Shown: positions 45,982 through 57,400 of the stretch, in pieces
How positions within the stretch are numbered: the stretch's first letter is position 1
Layout: every line of letters begins with the position of its first letter
Translations under genes and position numbers: made by a program
Origin: Vandiemenella viatica
Lineage: Eukaryota > Arthropoda > Insecta > Orthoptera > Morabidae
NCBI GenBank assembly: GCA_031002005.1
Contig: JARYHS010006964.1
Location: 5,456,001-5,520,000 of the forward strand
Reading direction: 5' to 3'
DNA: 64,000 nt
The notes under the pieces: model-generated
What the model was told of the DNA's origin: nothing
Seen by the model: the letters and a program-made list of their open reading frames with translations, nothing else
Database searches by the model: none

Positions 45982-46288
45982 ACGAAGAAGTAAAAGAATT
46001 TGGTTACAAAACTTTGGTCAGACCATTGCTTGCACATAATATTGTGGTATGGGACACACATTTTGAGTATCAAATACGCGAGTTCGAGAGGATGCAAATA
46101 AGGACTGCTAGATTTTTACTGGAAATTATCGCAGAACACATTCGGTAACAGATATGATAAAAGAGCTGGCATGATATTCATTGGAAGACATGAGGAGTGT
46201 GAAGCGGAACGTGGTAGTGTACAAGGGGTATATTGGTGATGAGGCGTGGAAAGATATCGGTGTAAGAAGGAAGGGAAAAGATGAACAT
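45982..46288 (+). mobile_element. LINE family C, copy D, C-terminal portion, cut at the right-arm junction
   Basis: KEFGYKTLVRPLL (about 45991-46029) and the following region parallel KELGYKTLVRPLV of the copy at 14028-14066; GTGTACAAGGGGTATATTGG parallels 14257-14276. Homology stops at GAAAAGATGAACAT/AATGCTGG where the right arm begins; in the copy at 14333 the element goes on with CATGCTGGCATTCGATTT. Confidence 0.8.
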
Positions 46289-47516
46289 AATGCTGGTAAA
46301 TATATATAGACTTTTCAGTAAAACTGCAAGTAAATGATTTTCTTCTGCTGAACATTGATTTATTTTATTCAGTTTATTTATAACAGCAATAGTTGAAGTG
46401 TTGTTGAAAAGATGACTGAATTATCAGGCTAATAATCCAAATATCTTAATGATGACTCAGATACAAGTAATTAACAGTGCTAGCCAAGGCTGAGAAATGT
46501 GCCCCATTTCCTAAAACTTATAGACTATAATTTTGTAATCTTAAATATAATTCTTTGACTAAATATATTAAATCTAAAAAACAACTTGAATTTTTCAGAT
46601 CATTGCTAAAGTAACTTTAAAAATTTACTTCTTATTGTTCTTGAAGTTCATCTCCTTTCATTATGATACATGTGTTAAAAAATAACTGTACACATACTCA
46701 GATCAATTTTAGAATTTTCTCTGATACACAAATCCTTCATCTCAGTTTCACAGGCACATAGGATGACATGCTAACATTACAAATCAGCTTAGCTACGAAA
46801 GATTTCCAACATGTGAACAGACATTCCAATGGGAAGAAACAAAAACTATTCAATTGAATTTTATTACAGTGGTAAATAATCAATGAAAACCAACTATTTC
46901 TTTTTAGTTACTTGGTACATGTATGTCTGTTTCAATTTGATCTGTAAAAATAGGTTAACTTACTTTAAGGTAGATTAGACATAATACAGTTAGTATAGAA
47001 CACAATTATAATAATGGATAACTGTCTCAGAGCAGATAAACAGAAAATCTTAGGAACAAATATTGAACACAACTTAGAATTTTATGTTAGATAGCTGACA
47101 AGACATATATGCAGTAGCTTTCAATTACATATCAACAATATAAAAGAATTATCTATGATAATTAAGGAAAGCATAAGAAATTATGAAACAGTATACACAA
47201 AAAATAGGCAATTTTATTTGTACAAAGCAGCAATTAACATACATTTACTTTTGCTACTGTGTCATTACACGATGCAAAGGAATCTGCAGAAAAATTATCT
47301 CAAGCAGTCATTCTGCTGAATAAATTATACAATGAACCTTAAGGTAAAAAGGCAGCATTAATATGACATCAAAAATATCACAAGGTAACAGAAATTGCCA
47401 GTAACATATTCCCTTATAAATTTAAAGGATAACAAGCATCAAATTATTTTCTACAATCACCAAAATTAAAAAGTGGATAGTAAAAATCAACTGACACATT
47501 ATTGTTAAGGTTATTA
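46289..47516. other. Non-coding part of the right arm
   Basis: Mirrors 29590-31096 without the SINE. No gene seen. Confidence 0.5.
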
Positions 47517-47524
47517 GGTGTCAT

Positions 47525-47792
47525 CATGGGCGCCGGCAGGATTACTTTAAGGGAGGTGCATCTGGTTTTTTTGAATACATTATATATAAAACTTAATATT
47601 TCTTAACTAAAGACACTGAACTTATTGACAAGGTATTGAACAAATTTGGACAACAACCTAGGCACCTTAAGTTATTATTCAAACAGTGAATTTAATAATA
47701 AATTTTTTGTTTATTATCCTTTTTCTGTGAATTTTCTTTCATGACAGGGGGGTGCAAGTGCACCCCCTTGCACCCCCCTCCCGGCGCCCATG
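47525..47792. mobile_element. Short inverted-repeat transposon (MITE), family 1, copy 3, only in the right arm
   Basis: It starts CATGGGCGCCGGCAGG and ends CCCGGCGCCCATG, a 12-bp perfect inverted repeat. Perfect 8-bp target duplications GGTGTCAT lie at 47517-47524 and 47793-47800. The left arm shows the empty site (ATGACACCTGATAACC at 29580-29595). The interior contains GGGGGGTGCAAGTGCACCCC. This is the best-preserved copy in the window and defines the family as having an 8-bp duplication, hence hAT-like. Confidence 0.9.
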
Positions 47793-47800
47793 GGTGTCAT

Positions 47801-48289
47801 AAACAATTATATCCATATTTATGCCTTAAGGCCGCATTTGCTTTATGAATTTTTCTAAATGCTTTCTATCATGTGACATTCAGTACACCTTTAAAAAAAA
47901 AAAAAAAAAATTAAAAAAAAAAATTAAAAAAAAAAATTAAAAGCTAGTACATGTTTCTGTAAGACAATCATTCCACCAAACTTAATGCTATCAGACTCCA
48001 AAATCAATCTAGCACAACCTTCATCAATTTTAACATTACTGGGCCACAGATACGATATTTTAAATATTTTTCAGAAAAAAATTCATTAAAATATATCAAT
48101 TTTAGAAAGAATCTTAATGCTACCAGATACTATAAAATGACAAAGCATTAACTGTCCTCCCAAACGAGTTCAGCAATATGCATTAAATTTCCAGAAACAC
48201 TAAAACATATACTGAGATACCAAAAACCAATTGCCATTCACATTAATTTATTTTTCAATGGACTGTAGGTTATTCAGATTGGAGTACCA
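47801..48289. other. Non-coding part of the right arm
   Basis: Counterpart of about 29131-29580 with an expanded A-rich run at 47892-47940. No gene seen. Confidence 0.5.
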
Positions 48290-48737
48290 TTTGAGACAAT
48301 TTTTCAAAAGGAAATGGCTATTCGCCAGAAAGGATTCTTCATTTCACTGAAAGGTGACTTGACTGAGCAAACGATTTTCTACAATACTCACAAGCAAATG
48401 GCTTCTGATCTAAATTAATTTTAGTTTGGCATGTATAAGTACCAGACTGAGAAATAATACTTTCGGCAAAATTTGTAGAAACTGCCATAGTCTTTCAATA
48501 AATGAATTATTTTATGGTATGTGAAATTGAAAGAATTAGGAAACTTTTTCCTATAAAACTCGATTTTAAACAGCCTTTCAACTAAATGAAATCTCCTAGA
48601 GACTAATTTGTTTCAATAGGGGATAAAAGATTTTCCACAAAGTTCATTAACAAATAGTTGTTCAATATAATTTGAAGTTCTGTGCACTGCATGGCCACTG
48701 GGATGAAAAAATGTTTTTCCACAAACATCACACCTAT
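48290..48737 (-). pseudogene. Decayed further zinc fingers, right arm
   Basis: Mirror of 28681-29130 with the same finger remnants in broken frames. The decay therefore predates the duplication. Confidence 0.7.
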
Positions 48738-49380
48738 TTAGCTACATGACCGAGAAAATGACCTTCCACAAAATTCGCACACAAACAGTCGTTCACCTGA
48801 ATGAATTTTTTTATGGCGTGTAAGGTCACTGGAAGCAACAAACGATTTTCCACAAAGTTCACAAGCAAATGGTCGCTCTCCAGAATGAATTCTGTTATGA
48901 TTACTAAGCTGACCAGGGTGAACAAACGACTTTCCACAAAGCTTACAAGGAAATGGCCGTTCTCCAGAATGAACTCTTATATGACTTCTAAGGTGACTGG
49001 ACTGAGCAAATGATTTTCCACAGTGTTCACAAGCAAAAGGCCGTTCTCCAGAATGAATTCTTCTGTGGATTTTAAGGTAACTTAACTGAGGAAACGATTT
49101 ACCACAAATTTCGCAAGCAAACGGCCGCTCTCCAGAATGAAATCTTCTATGGATTGTGAGGTGACCAGACCGAATAAACGATTTTCCACAAACTTCACAC
49201 ATAAATGTTTGTTTACCCGATTTAATACTCCTGTGGTTTATGAGCTTACTATAATCTGTACACGCAAATGGATGATCAACAGGATATTTTCTTCTATGGA
49301 CGCTAAGATAACTTGAATTAGTAAATGAGGGAACTTGTGACTTACGTGCATAGTTGTAGTTTTGAGGCACACCTGTATAC
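48738..49380 (-). CDS. C2H2 zinc-finger exon, right copy (five complete fingers, sixth truncated)
   Basis: The acceptor TTCTTCTAG precedes GTATACAGG at 49380 (minus sense), so the splice signal is conserved. The frame runs to a TAA at 48740-48738. Five CX2CX12HX3H fingers are complete, with HSGERPF linkers, from FMCEVCGKSF to FACELCGKSFVASSDLTRH. The sixth begins FVCEFCGRSFSR and then ends SCS because 29 bp present at 28633-28661 of the left copy are deleted, removing its histidines. A 7-residue deletion also occurs in the degenerate second finger (FACTDYSKL against FAYTDCENSSIYYSKL). Finger positions that contact DNA look the same as in the left copy apart from one R to I change in finger 3. 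It may still be expressed if it has a promoter; none is visible. Confidence 0.75.
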
Positions 49381-49479
49381 CTAGAAGAAACAACAAAGTT
49401 TAATTACACCAATGTATAAATACATTTGAAAAAAAATAATGGTAATAATCTATTGTGAAATGAAAACAATTTTTTTAAT

Positions 49480-50713
49480 TATTTCGAGTCAGAAACATAC
49501 AGTCACACAATCACCAACATCAACAATTACTGGAACAGAACTTGGCCACTTCCAGTGCATTTTCTGAGGCATCATACAGATCACTTGCCGAGCAGGATGC
49601 TGGACACAGGCGACACTGGAGCATGTGCAGGACAGTCTGGTCTTCCCCGCAGTCGCACTTGATATCATTGATCTCAGCATAGCCGCATTTTGCTGAGTTG
49701 ACTTTCTATCTGCTCACACCTGAGCTTAGCCTATTCAAATGATTCCACATCAACCATCCCTTTTCATAGCCAGGTGGAAAATATTCGGGCAGTCTTCCCC
49801 AGCCGCGCGGAAGGGGAGCTTTAGCTACCTATAGTTGAAACCTGGATTTCTCAGTTGTCATTGTAGGTTCCTGAGAATTTCTTAGGAAACTTTTCTTGAA
49901 ATTCAGTCATTTGTCTGTGTGGTATATATCCATATAATGGGATTTTTGTCATGGTCCACTTTCTACATTTCCTTGTTGACTACTATTTCTCTTCGAACAG
50001 ATGGTGGTGCATCCCTGCGAGGCGGTGGAGCCATTTGACTGGAGTTGATTTTAAGGAGCCTGTTATGATTCGGCAAGTGTCATTAAGTTCAATGTCTACC
50101 TGTTTGGCATGGGTTGATCTGTACCATACAGGACAGGCATACTCTGCAGCCGAAAAACATAGTGCTAAGGCAGAAGTTCGAATTGTTTCAGGTTGGCTAC
50201 CACACTGTGATCCAGCCAGTTGTTTTAGGAGATTGTTTTCCTATTGGAAACTTTCAGCTTGGAATTCATGCAGTGGCTATTTTATTCCTTAAATGAAGTT
50301 TAAACAAAAATAAAAAAGTCGGGCTCGACAATTTCTGAAGATAAAAATATTTGATTCTGGGGGATTTGAACTCTGGTAAGAGAATTATGAAACCAACATC
50401 CAATCAATAGACCAAGCTGCCATTTGTTAACATGGGGCAATAATTGACTATAAGACAACATTTAATTTTTTTTTTCTTTTTTTTTGCATGCAAATATCTC
50501 AAAAGCGAGGGTGTATTTTGAAAAACGACTATACCACAGACATACATGCTGTATATCCCTCAATATATATGAAGAAGATCGAAACGTTTTTAACATGTCT
50601 GATGGATCCCAAGTAATACTTATATTCCTGGTTAGGTTGTAGAACTTGACTAGCAGTAGCTGATAGTTGACAGTGTCATACGCTGTTGAAAAATGAACAA
50701 ATTCTACTCCTGT
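49480..50713 (-). mobile_element. Jockey-like LINE G, 3' portion, right copy
   Basis: Mirror of 26621-27880. The cysteine-rich C-terminal region is at about 49640-49520 and the decayed A/T run at 50468-50486. The RT palm block FVHFSTAYDTVNYQLLLV lies at about 50700-50650. Confidence 0.8.
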
Positions 50714-50722
50714 TATCTTACT

Positions 50723-53700
50723 GCTCTTGGTTTCGGCTCAATATGAGGCCATAAACCCGTCTCCTGGGGTGGTCAGAGCCTCCTTCTCTGTCTGCCACCG
50801 GAGTAAATCCTGTCCGGCGCATCCTAGTCGCGGGGGTGGGCGCTCTGCACTTTAGTAGGACGGAGTGTGGAGCGGCTAAGTCCAGCAGGGACCCAGTTCT
50901 GCGGGGTATATCGCAGTCCCCTTGCCCACGGTTACGGGTGTAGTCCTCAAATGGCAACAACAGCGGAGAAGAAGATCTCCGGTACGGCGCTTCTGGCGGA
51001 TGAGGTAACGGATCCGGAGTACCGTAGGCGACATTAGGGTTTCTACCCAAACAAGTCGGCTACTCCTGCAACCGAGATGGCTCTGCACGTGGCGACCCAT
51101 TGCCCCTGCAGAACTAGCTGTCGAGGTCGAGAGGAAGTCACGAACGCTGGGCAAGTTCATGGCTACTAACTACCGTCCCAGGCGATGTAGTGACGTGGAG
51201 AGGACACTTCACACGTACCTGTCAAGGTGCGGAAACAACACGGGGAGTCAAGTCACCGGTTATAAGCTCTGTGCTGATGGGCTTGCGCACGGGCGCCAGG
51301 GGTGATTTCCGTTGGCGGGATAGTCTATTGTGGCTAATTGATCAGTTACCGCCCGCCTCAAGCTGGGCAGCCCCCAGCTAATTAGGTACTGATGCGCCCC
51401 TCATCTTGCAGCTGGTTGTGTGGAGCAGCAAGCATGTCACAGTTCTTGTAACAACGATGAGAAAAGCAATCACCTGGCAAAAAGAAAAACAGTTATAAAC
51501 CGTATAAAAACCTGATAACGACAACGAGATTCGCCTCGTGCAATGTGAGAACCATGTTACCGGGATCTGACACCCTAACTGATGGCATCCCTGAACTGAG
51601 GAAAACATCTATCATCGACAGGGAACTGCTGCGTTTGCGAGTTGATATCGCTGCCTTGCAAGAGACTCGACTTTGGGATGAGGGCACCATTCGTGAACAA
51701 AATTACACCTTCTTTTGGAAGTGTAGAGACAATGGCGCAAAGCGAGAGCACGGGGTGGGCTTCGCAGTTCGTAACAGCCTGTCTAACTGCATTGAGGCAC
51801 CCATCTTTATTTCAGGGAGAATTGCGTCCTTGATAATAACATCTGCTTCAGGTCCCATAACCCTAATATCAGCTTATGCACCTACATTAAAAGCTTCTCC
51901 AGAAGTTAAAGATTCTTTCAATGAAAGCTTACGTGCATGTCTAGCAAAAGTACGTGTCTCTGACAAACTTTTTATTCTTGGTGATTTCAATGCAAGAATT
52001 GGCAGCAGTTCTGATAACTGGCCGGATTGTATCGACCGCCATGGAATAGGAAACATAAATGATAATGGGCAGCGTCTAATGGAACTATGCACATCACATT
52101 CCCTCTGTGTATGTAACACTTATTTTCAGAATAAGCCTGCTCACAAAGTGTCATGGAAACATCCAAGATCAGGTCACTGGCATCAGCTTGATTTTATCAT
52201 CACTCGGAGGCGAGATTTGCGTGACGTTCTCAATGCCAGAACCTATCAAAGTGCAGACTGCGACACTGATCACTCTCTGATAATGGCCAAAACAGTATGA
52301 TTCCAAAGAAGATCCATTCAGCGAAAAGCAACCACCGCAAAATTATGTTTAATATCCCAGTCAATCAAGATGATGCTTCACACAAACAATTCTCAGCCGA
52401 AGTAAAAGAGAATCTCAGTCATGCTTTACTGAGGGACACAGGTGGCGCCGAAGACATGTGGCTTCTATCGAAAGAAAAACTTTTACAAACTACTTTTAGA
52501 ACCTTTGGAACAAAAGATGTATCTCAGAATGACTGGTTTGCTTATTACGAGGACAAATTACGTCCATACATTGAGCACAAAAGAGCAGTTCATATAACAC
52601 TTACCAACAGCCCCAGTGATCATGCCAAGTTGGAATACAAAAAAGCTAAAGCAGATCTACAACATATCACTCGCCGTTGCGTGAATGAGTATTGGACAAA
52701 CCTCTGCAAGTCCATACAGCAGTACCTTGATAGCAGGGACTACCGAGGCATGTATCAAGGCATCAAGAGTGCAATCGGGCCCACAACCAGGAAACGTGCC
52801 TCCCTAAAAGACTTAAATGGGGAACCTATTGTTGACAAGCAGAAGTAGTTGGAAAGATGGTCAGAACACTACACCAACCATTATTCCAGGGCAGTCAGCA
52901 TAAAGCCTGAAGCACTGGACAGTTTATCAACTTATCATACTGCATTAGAACTTGATGATTTACCTTCACAGGACGAAATTCATTTTTCACTGAAGAGACT
53001 CAAACTGGGAAAAAATACAGGTCGCGACAACTTACCGGCCGAAATAATTGAACTTGATTGTGTTTTTCCGGTCATATATGAACTCCTAAAGCAGTGCTGG
53101 TATGAGGGTACAATACCACAGGACATGCGTGATGCAGATATATTTACCCTTTATAAGGGCAAAGGTGATAGAGGCGATTGCAACAATTACAGAGGTATAT
53201 CCCTCCTCAGCACTGCTGGAAAAGCTATCGCTCGAGTCGTTTTGAGAACACTGGAAACCCTCGCCTCACGTGTCTACCCCGAATCTCAGTGCGGATTTCG
53301 CGCCGGCCGCGCCACGAGTGACATGATCTTCACTGTCCGCCAACTTCAAGAAAAATGCCGTGAACATCGTGTGCCTTTATACTTGGCTTTTGTCGATCTA
53401 AATAAAGCCTTTGATACTGTTAGCTGTACCGGCCTTTACGACATCCTGCACAATATCTGCTTTCCACCTACGCTGTTGTCTTTAATAGAGGCCTTCCACG
53501 ATAACATGAGAGGCTCTGTGATATTTGATGACGAAGCTTCTGCATCCTTTAAAGTAAACCGCGGTGTACGACAGGGCTGTGTCTTAGCGCCCACACTCTT
53601 TGGAATTTTCTTCTCTGTTCTACTCTTAATGTCTTTTAAAAACTGTCACGTTGGAGTACATCTGTATACAAGGAGTGACGGTAGACTTTTTAATATAAGT

Positions 53701-54281
53701 CTATTGAGATCTAGTAAAAAGCTTATTGAACTAATTGTTCGTGAACTTCTATTTGCTGACGATGCGGCTTTTGTCGCTAATACCGAAGATGAGCTTCAGG
53801 ACGTGCTCACCAGATTTGATCATGCATATCATCTGTTCTCGATGAGTGTCAATATCAAGAAGACGTTTGTCATGGTTCAGGGCACAGAGTGTCTTCCAAA
53901 ACTAACATTGGAAGGCATCCCTCTTCAAGTAGTAGAACACTTCCATTATCTCGGCAAACGTGATTTGGAGAATTTCGGCATGCGCACTTCTGACTGGGAA
54001 GCTTGCGCCATCACGAGACCCTTATGGCGTCATCATATTACCACCGGCATGTCCAAATATGACAGAGCTAGGTTGGATAAAATAGAGCTGAAAAAGCTCC
54101 GTAACAGGGAAGCACATCTACCGGATCCCTCTTTCGTGTGTGATAGATGTGGCAAAATTTGTCGCGCCGCCATCGGATTATTCAGCCATAAAAGATGTGA
54201 TGCACTCAACCCTAGTGATAGCTGAGTCACTACAACTATCATCTGTGAAGATGCTGTGGCCAATATATATACATATATATA
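50723..54281 (+). mobile_element. LINE E, right copy, nested inside LINE G
   Basis: Bounded by TATCTTACT at 50714-50722 and 54282-54290, the complement of the left-arm duplication, so the insertion predates the arm duplication. It is better preserved in coding sequence than the left copy but has one large deletion. The 3' tail is TA-rich (54261-54283). Confidence 0.85.
51545..54225 (+). pseudogene. LINE E polyprotein: endonuclease, reverse transcriptase, C-terminal finger
   Basis: Three abutting frames. 51545-52300 is the APE-type endonuclease (ALQETRLWDEG, KREHGVGFAVRN, LISAYAPT, LGDFNARIGS, HPRSGHWHQLDFIITR, DCDTDHSLIMAKT); the conserved N, E, D and terminal SDH-like residues are in place. 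A frameshift at about 52297 leads to the linker (52297-52848), which ends in a TAG. The RT follows to 54225: CNNYRGISLLSTAGK, VDLNKAFDTVSC, GVRQGCVLAPTLFG, LLFADDAAFVANTEDE. At HFHYLG/KRDLENFG about 465 bp are missing relative to the left copy, fusing the end of the palm in frame to a C-terminal finger CDRCGKICRAAIGLFSHKRC. The product is therefore an internally deleted protein. Confidence 0.85.
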
Positions 54282-54290
54282 TATCTTACT

Positions 54291-54770
54291 AGTTTCAAAT
54301 CCATCTTCTATAAACTGCGTGAGCTTTAGCAGTTGTCCCGGGCAGAATCCAGCTTGTTCAGGAATAAGCAAAGGATCAACTACAGGCAATATCCGGTTTA
54401 AGATAATTCTTTCAAGCAGTTTCTAGAGGTGACATAAAAGTGCAACTGTTCTAAAATTCTTTTGATTGTTTCCTTCATTGCCAGGTTTAAGCAAGGCAAT
54501 CACTTGGCTCTTCCGCCAGATCTTTGTAATTTGACATGTGCTCATACAGTTTTTAAAAGCTGAAGGATCCACTTCTGTGTTGTTAGACCAAAGTGCTTAA
54601 TTCGTTCTGTCCTATTGTCATCCAGGCCTACTTATTTTCCATTTTTGTTATGTATTGTAGCCTTATCTAATTCTTCCATGCTGAATAGCTTTGTGAGGCC
54701 ATTATTCTCCTCTCGGCCTTCTTTTCGCAGTGCATTTTTGACTTGTGATTAGCATGAAAACAAATCATCA
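54291..54770 (-). mobile_element. Jockey-like LINE G, 5' portion, right copy
   Basis: Mirror of 22131-22613 (PLLIPEQAGFCPGQLLKLTQ reads through here without the left copy's break). It is cut upstream by the 3' tail of LINE F. Confidence 0.75.
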
Positions 54771-54771
54771 T

Positions 54772-57400
54772 CATCAAGGGTTCTCTGCTATACAGCAGGT
54801 CCACGCACAGTGACAGCCCCCCATGCCTCCCTCTGTTTCACCATTCTTTTAGTTTCTATATATCTCCTGTTTATCATTGTATCATCCATCATTTTCATCC
54901 TTCGCCGACCTCTTCTCTTCTCTCCGTTTCTAGTCCCCTCCAGAGCAGTCTTAAGCAAACTTTCGTTCCTCAGCACATGCCCAATCCAGTTCTTTTTTTC
55001 AGTTTCTTATTGTTTTTATGAGTAACCTTTTCCCTCCTATTCGTTTCAGCACGTCCTGATTCCTTACTTTGTCCTCCCAACTTTTTTTCTCCATCCTCCT
55101 CCATACCCACATTTCAAAAGCTTCCAACCTCTTTAGATCTTCTTTGCGTAGCGTCCATGTTTCTGCTCCATACAGTCCTATGCTCCATACAAAACATTTA
55201 GCTAATTTTTTCCCCAAGGTTTTGTCCAGCCTTCCGCATAGTAAATTTTTCTTTCTATTGAAAGCTTCCTTTGCCATTGATATTCTAGTTTTTACCTCCT
55301 TCTTGCAGCTCATATCACCACTCACAACACTCCCGAGATATTTAAAGGATTCCACTTGTTCAATTATTTCTCCATGCCACGTTATCATAATTTGTTTCCT
55401 ATTCTTTCCCATCATCATACATTTAGTTTGATTCTCATCCCGAATTCTTCACACCCTTTATCTAAAGTTTCTAACATTCTTCTCAGTATTTTGATATTTT
55501 CTGCCAGCAAAACCATGTCATCAGCAAACCTTATGCAGGTCCACCCATGCATACACCTCCTTTACCTCTTAAACTTCTTTTCATAATTTCCTCCAAATAT
55601 ATTTTAAATAATATGGGTGACAAACAACATCCCTGTCTTACACCTCTTCCAATCTTTCCCTCTTCTGTAGGATCTTTCCCCACTCTCACTCCTTGCTTGA
55701 TATAAAATTTACTTCATAGCCTTCTTTCCTTCCAATCAATACCCTTATTTTGTAGAATCGTCATTAACTTCACCCATTGTATTAAGTCAAAAGCCTTACT
55801 CTGCAAACCAATAGCGTCTCTTGAACTTCTTCCTTTTTGACATCCAAACTGTTCTTCAGCAATTGACATGGACAGTTTGCTAGATATTAGTCTATTTAGC
55901 ACTCTTAGTAATATCTTAGCAGCGAGGCATAAGAGACTAATGGTTCTGAACTCTTCACATTTTATTGCTTTTTTTTCTTTTTAATTGGTATCAACACTGT
56001 TGTTAAAAAGTCTTTTGGCCATTCTACTCTTTCATATATCTCATTGCACAAATATAGGATTTCTCTTCTTCCCTCATCTTTCAAACTTTTCAGAATTTCT
56101 ACAGGTAACTCATCGGTCCCACAGGCTTTCTTGTTCTTCATCTCCGCCAAAGCCTTCTCCACCTCCCCCTCCAGGATATGGCTTCCCATGTCCCTTGCTG
56201 ACTTTCTCTTCTTCTTCTAATACCAAATCCTTCGGTCGGTTTTGCAGATCATACAATTCTTCTACATATTCTTTCCATCTTTGCTGTATTTCATGCGCCT
56301 CTCTGGCTAACATTCCATACTTGTTTTCCACTCCCAGCCCCGCTGTTCTTCTTTTTCCTTTAAAGCATATCTGTACGGCTTCTTTGTACATCAAGTCAAA
56401 TTTTCCTTCTCTTTTTAATTGCTCTATCTGCTCACACTTACTTCTCATCCCGTTCTCTATTGCTTTCTCCACTTTTCAATTCGTTGTTTAATTTTATGTA
56501 TTTCCTTCTCCCCTCCTCAGTGCCTGTGTTTTTCCACTTCCTTCTCTCTTTCATCTTCTGTAGCATTGCTTTAGTCACCCATTCTTTCTTTATTCTACTG
56601 CTTTCCTTAAATCCTATTATTTCTGCAGCAGCCCTTTTCAGACTCAACTTCATCCTTACCCATTTTTAATCCACACTCTCATTTATATTTCCTCTATCCC
56701 ATTCATTTATAAAGATTTTTACTATTTCTCTACCTTGTTCTTACTCTTTAAGAGCACCAGTATTGAACCTTTCTATTATCTTCCCTTTCTTAATTCTTTT
56801 AAGTTTTATTTCGATTTCTGCTACAACAAGTTATTATCAGAAATAACATCAGCTCCTGGGTAAGTTTCTGCATTTTTAATCAATTCTTATACCTGTTCTG
56901 GATTAGTATATAGTCAATCTGATACCTCTTTCCCTCAAAGGGAGAGGTCAAGGTATACCTTCTTCTTTTGTGGTTTCCAAAAATATTGTTTCCCTACTAC
57001 CAAATCATTTTCCTTACAGAAGCTTACCAGCCTCTCTCCACACTCATTTCTCATTCCAAGTCCATACTTGCCAATTGTTCCCTCATCCTTTCCCTCTCCA
57101 ACCACTGCATTCCAGTCCCCCATCATCATAAAACAAGAATTTCTCTTTTCCTTGTCTATAATTTCCTCCAGCACATTATAACATCCCTCCACTTATTTAT
57201 CCGAGTGCTGGCTTGTCGGCATGTACACTTGAATCAAAACTATATCTTTCTTTTCTTCCTTTTAGTCTCATACTACATAATTACTACCATTTATACATTC
57301 CACTTTCATTACTTTATTCTTCATAGCTTTCCTAATTACAATAGTTACTCCTAAATTCCCACTCATCTCGTCTCCTGAATAATAACAGTGATACTCTCCA
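54772..57400 (-). mobile_element. RTE-like LINE F, right copy, extends beyond the arm
   Basis: Minus strand. C-terminus and RT at 54772-56190 (open frame 54999-55418 with IIEQVESFKYLGSVVSGD, GRLDKTLGKKLAKCFVWSIG, ETWTLRKEDLKRLEAFEMWV; RFADDMVLLAEN-like near 55540). Linker frames at 56110-56653 (NGMRSKCEQIEQLKREGKFD). Beyond the arm boundary at 56587 the element continues uninterrupted to the endonuclease (CYNVLEEIIDKEKRNSCFMM, MGDWNAVVGEGKDEGTIGK, 57192-56935; VYMPTSQHSDK near 57220). The 3' tail is a TCATCATCA repeat at 54766-54780. It has many frameshifts but is the longer of the two copies. Confidence 0.8.

Larger units (their letters stand above)
46289..56587 (-). repeat. Right arm of the large inverted duplication
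   Basis: Reverse complement of 20310-31096. It is about 490 bp shorter than the left arm. The difference is almost fully explained by a left-only SINE (259 bp with its duplication), a deletion of about 465 bp in LINE E, a right-only MITE (276 bp with its duplication) and deletions of 29 and 21 bp in the zinc-finger exon. Confidence 0.9.

Noticed and set aside
55069..56669. Plus-strand frames opposite LINE F in the right arm, hydrophobic-looking
   Set aside because: They are the complement of the LINE F coding strand (runs of CTT and TTC from AAG and GAA codons), not membrane proteins.
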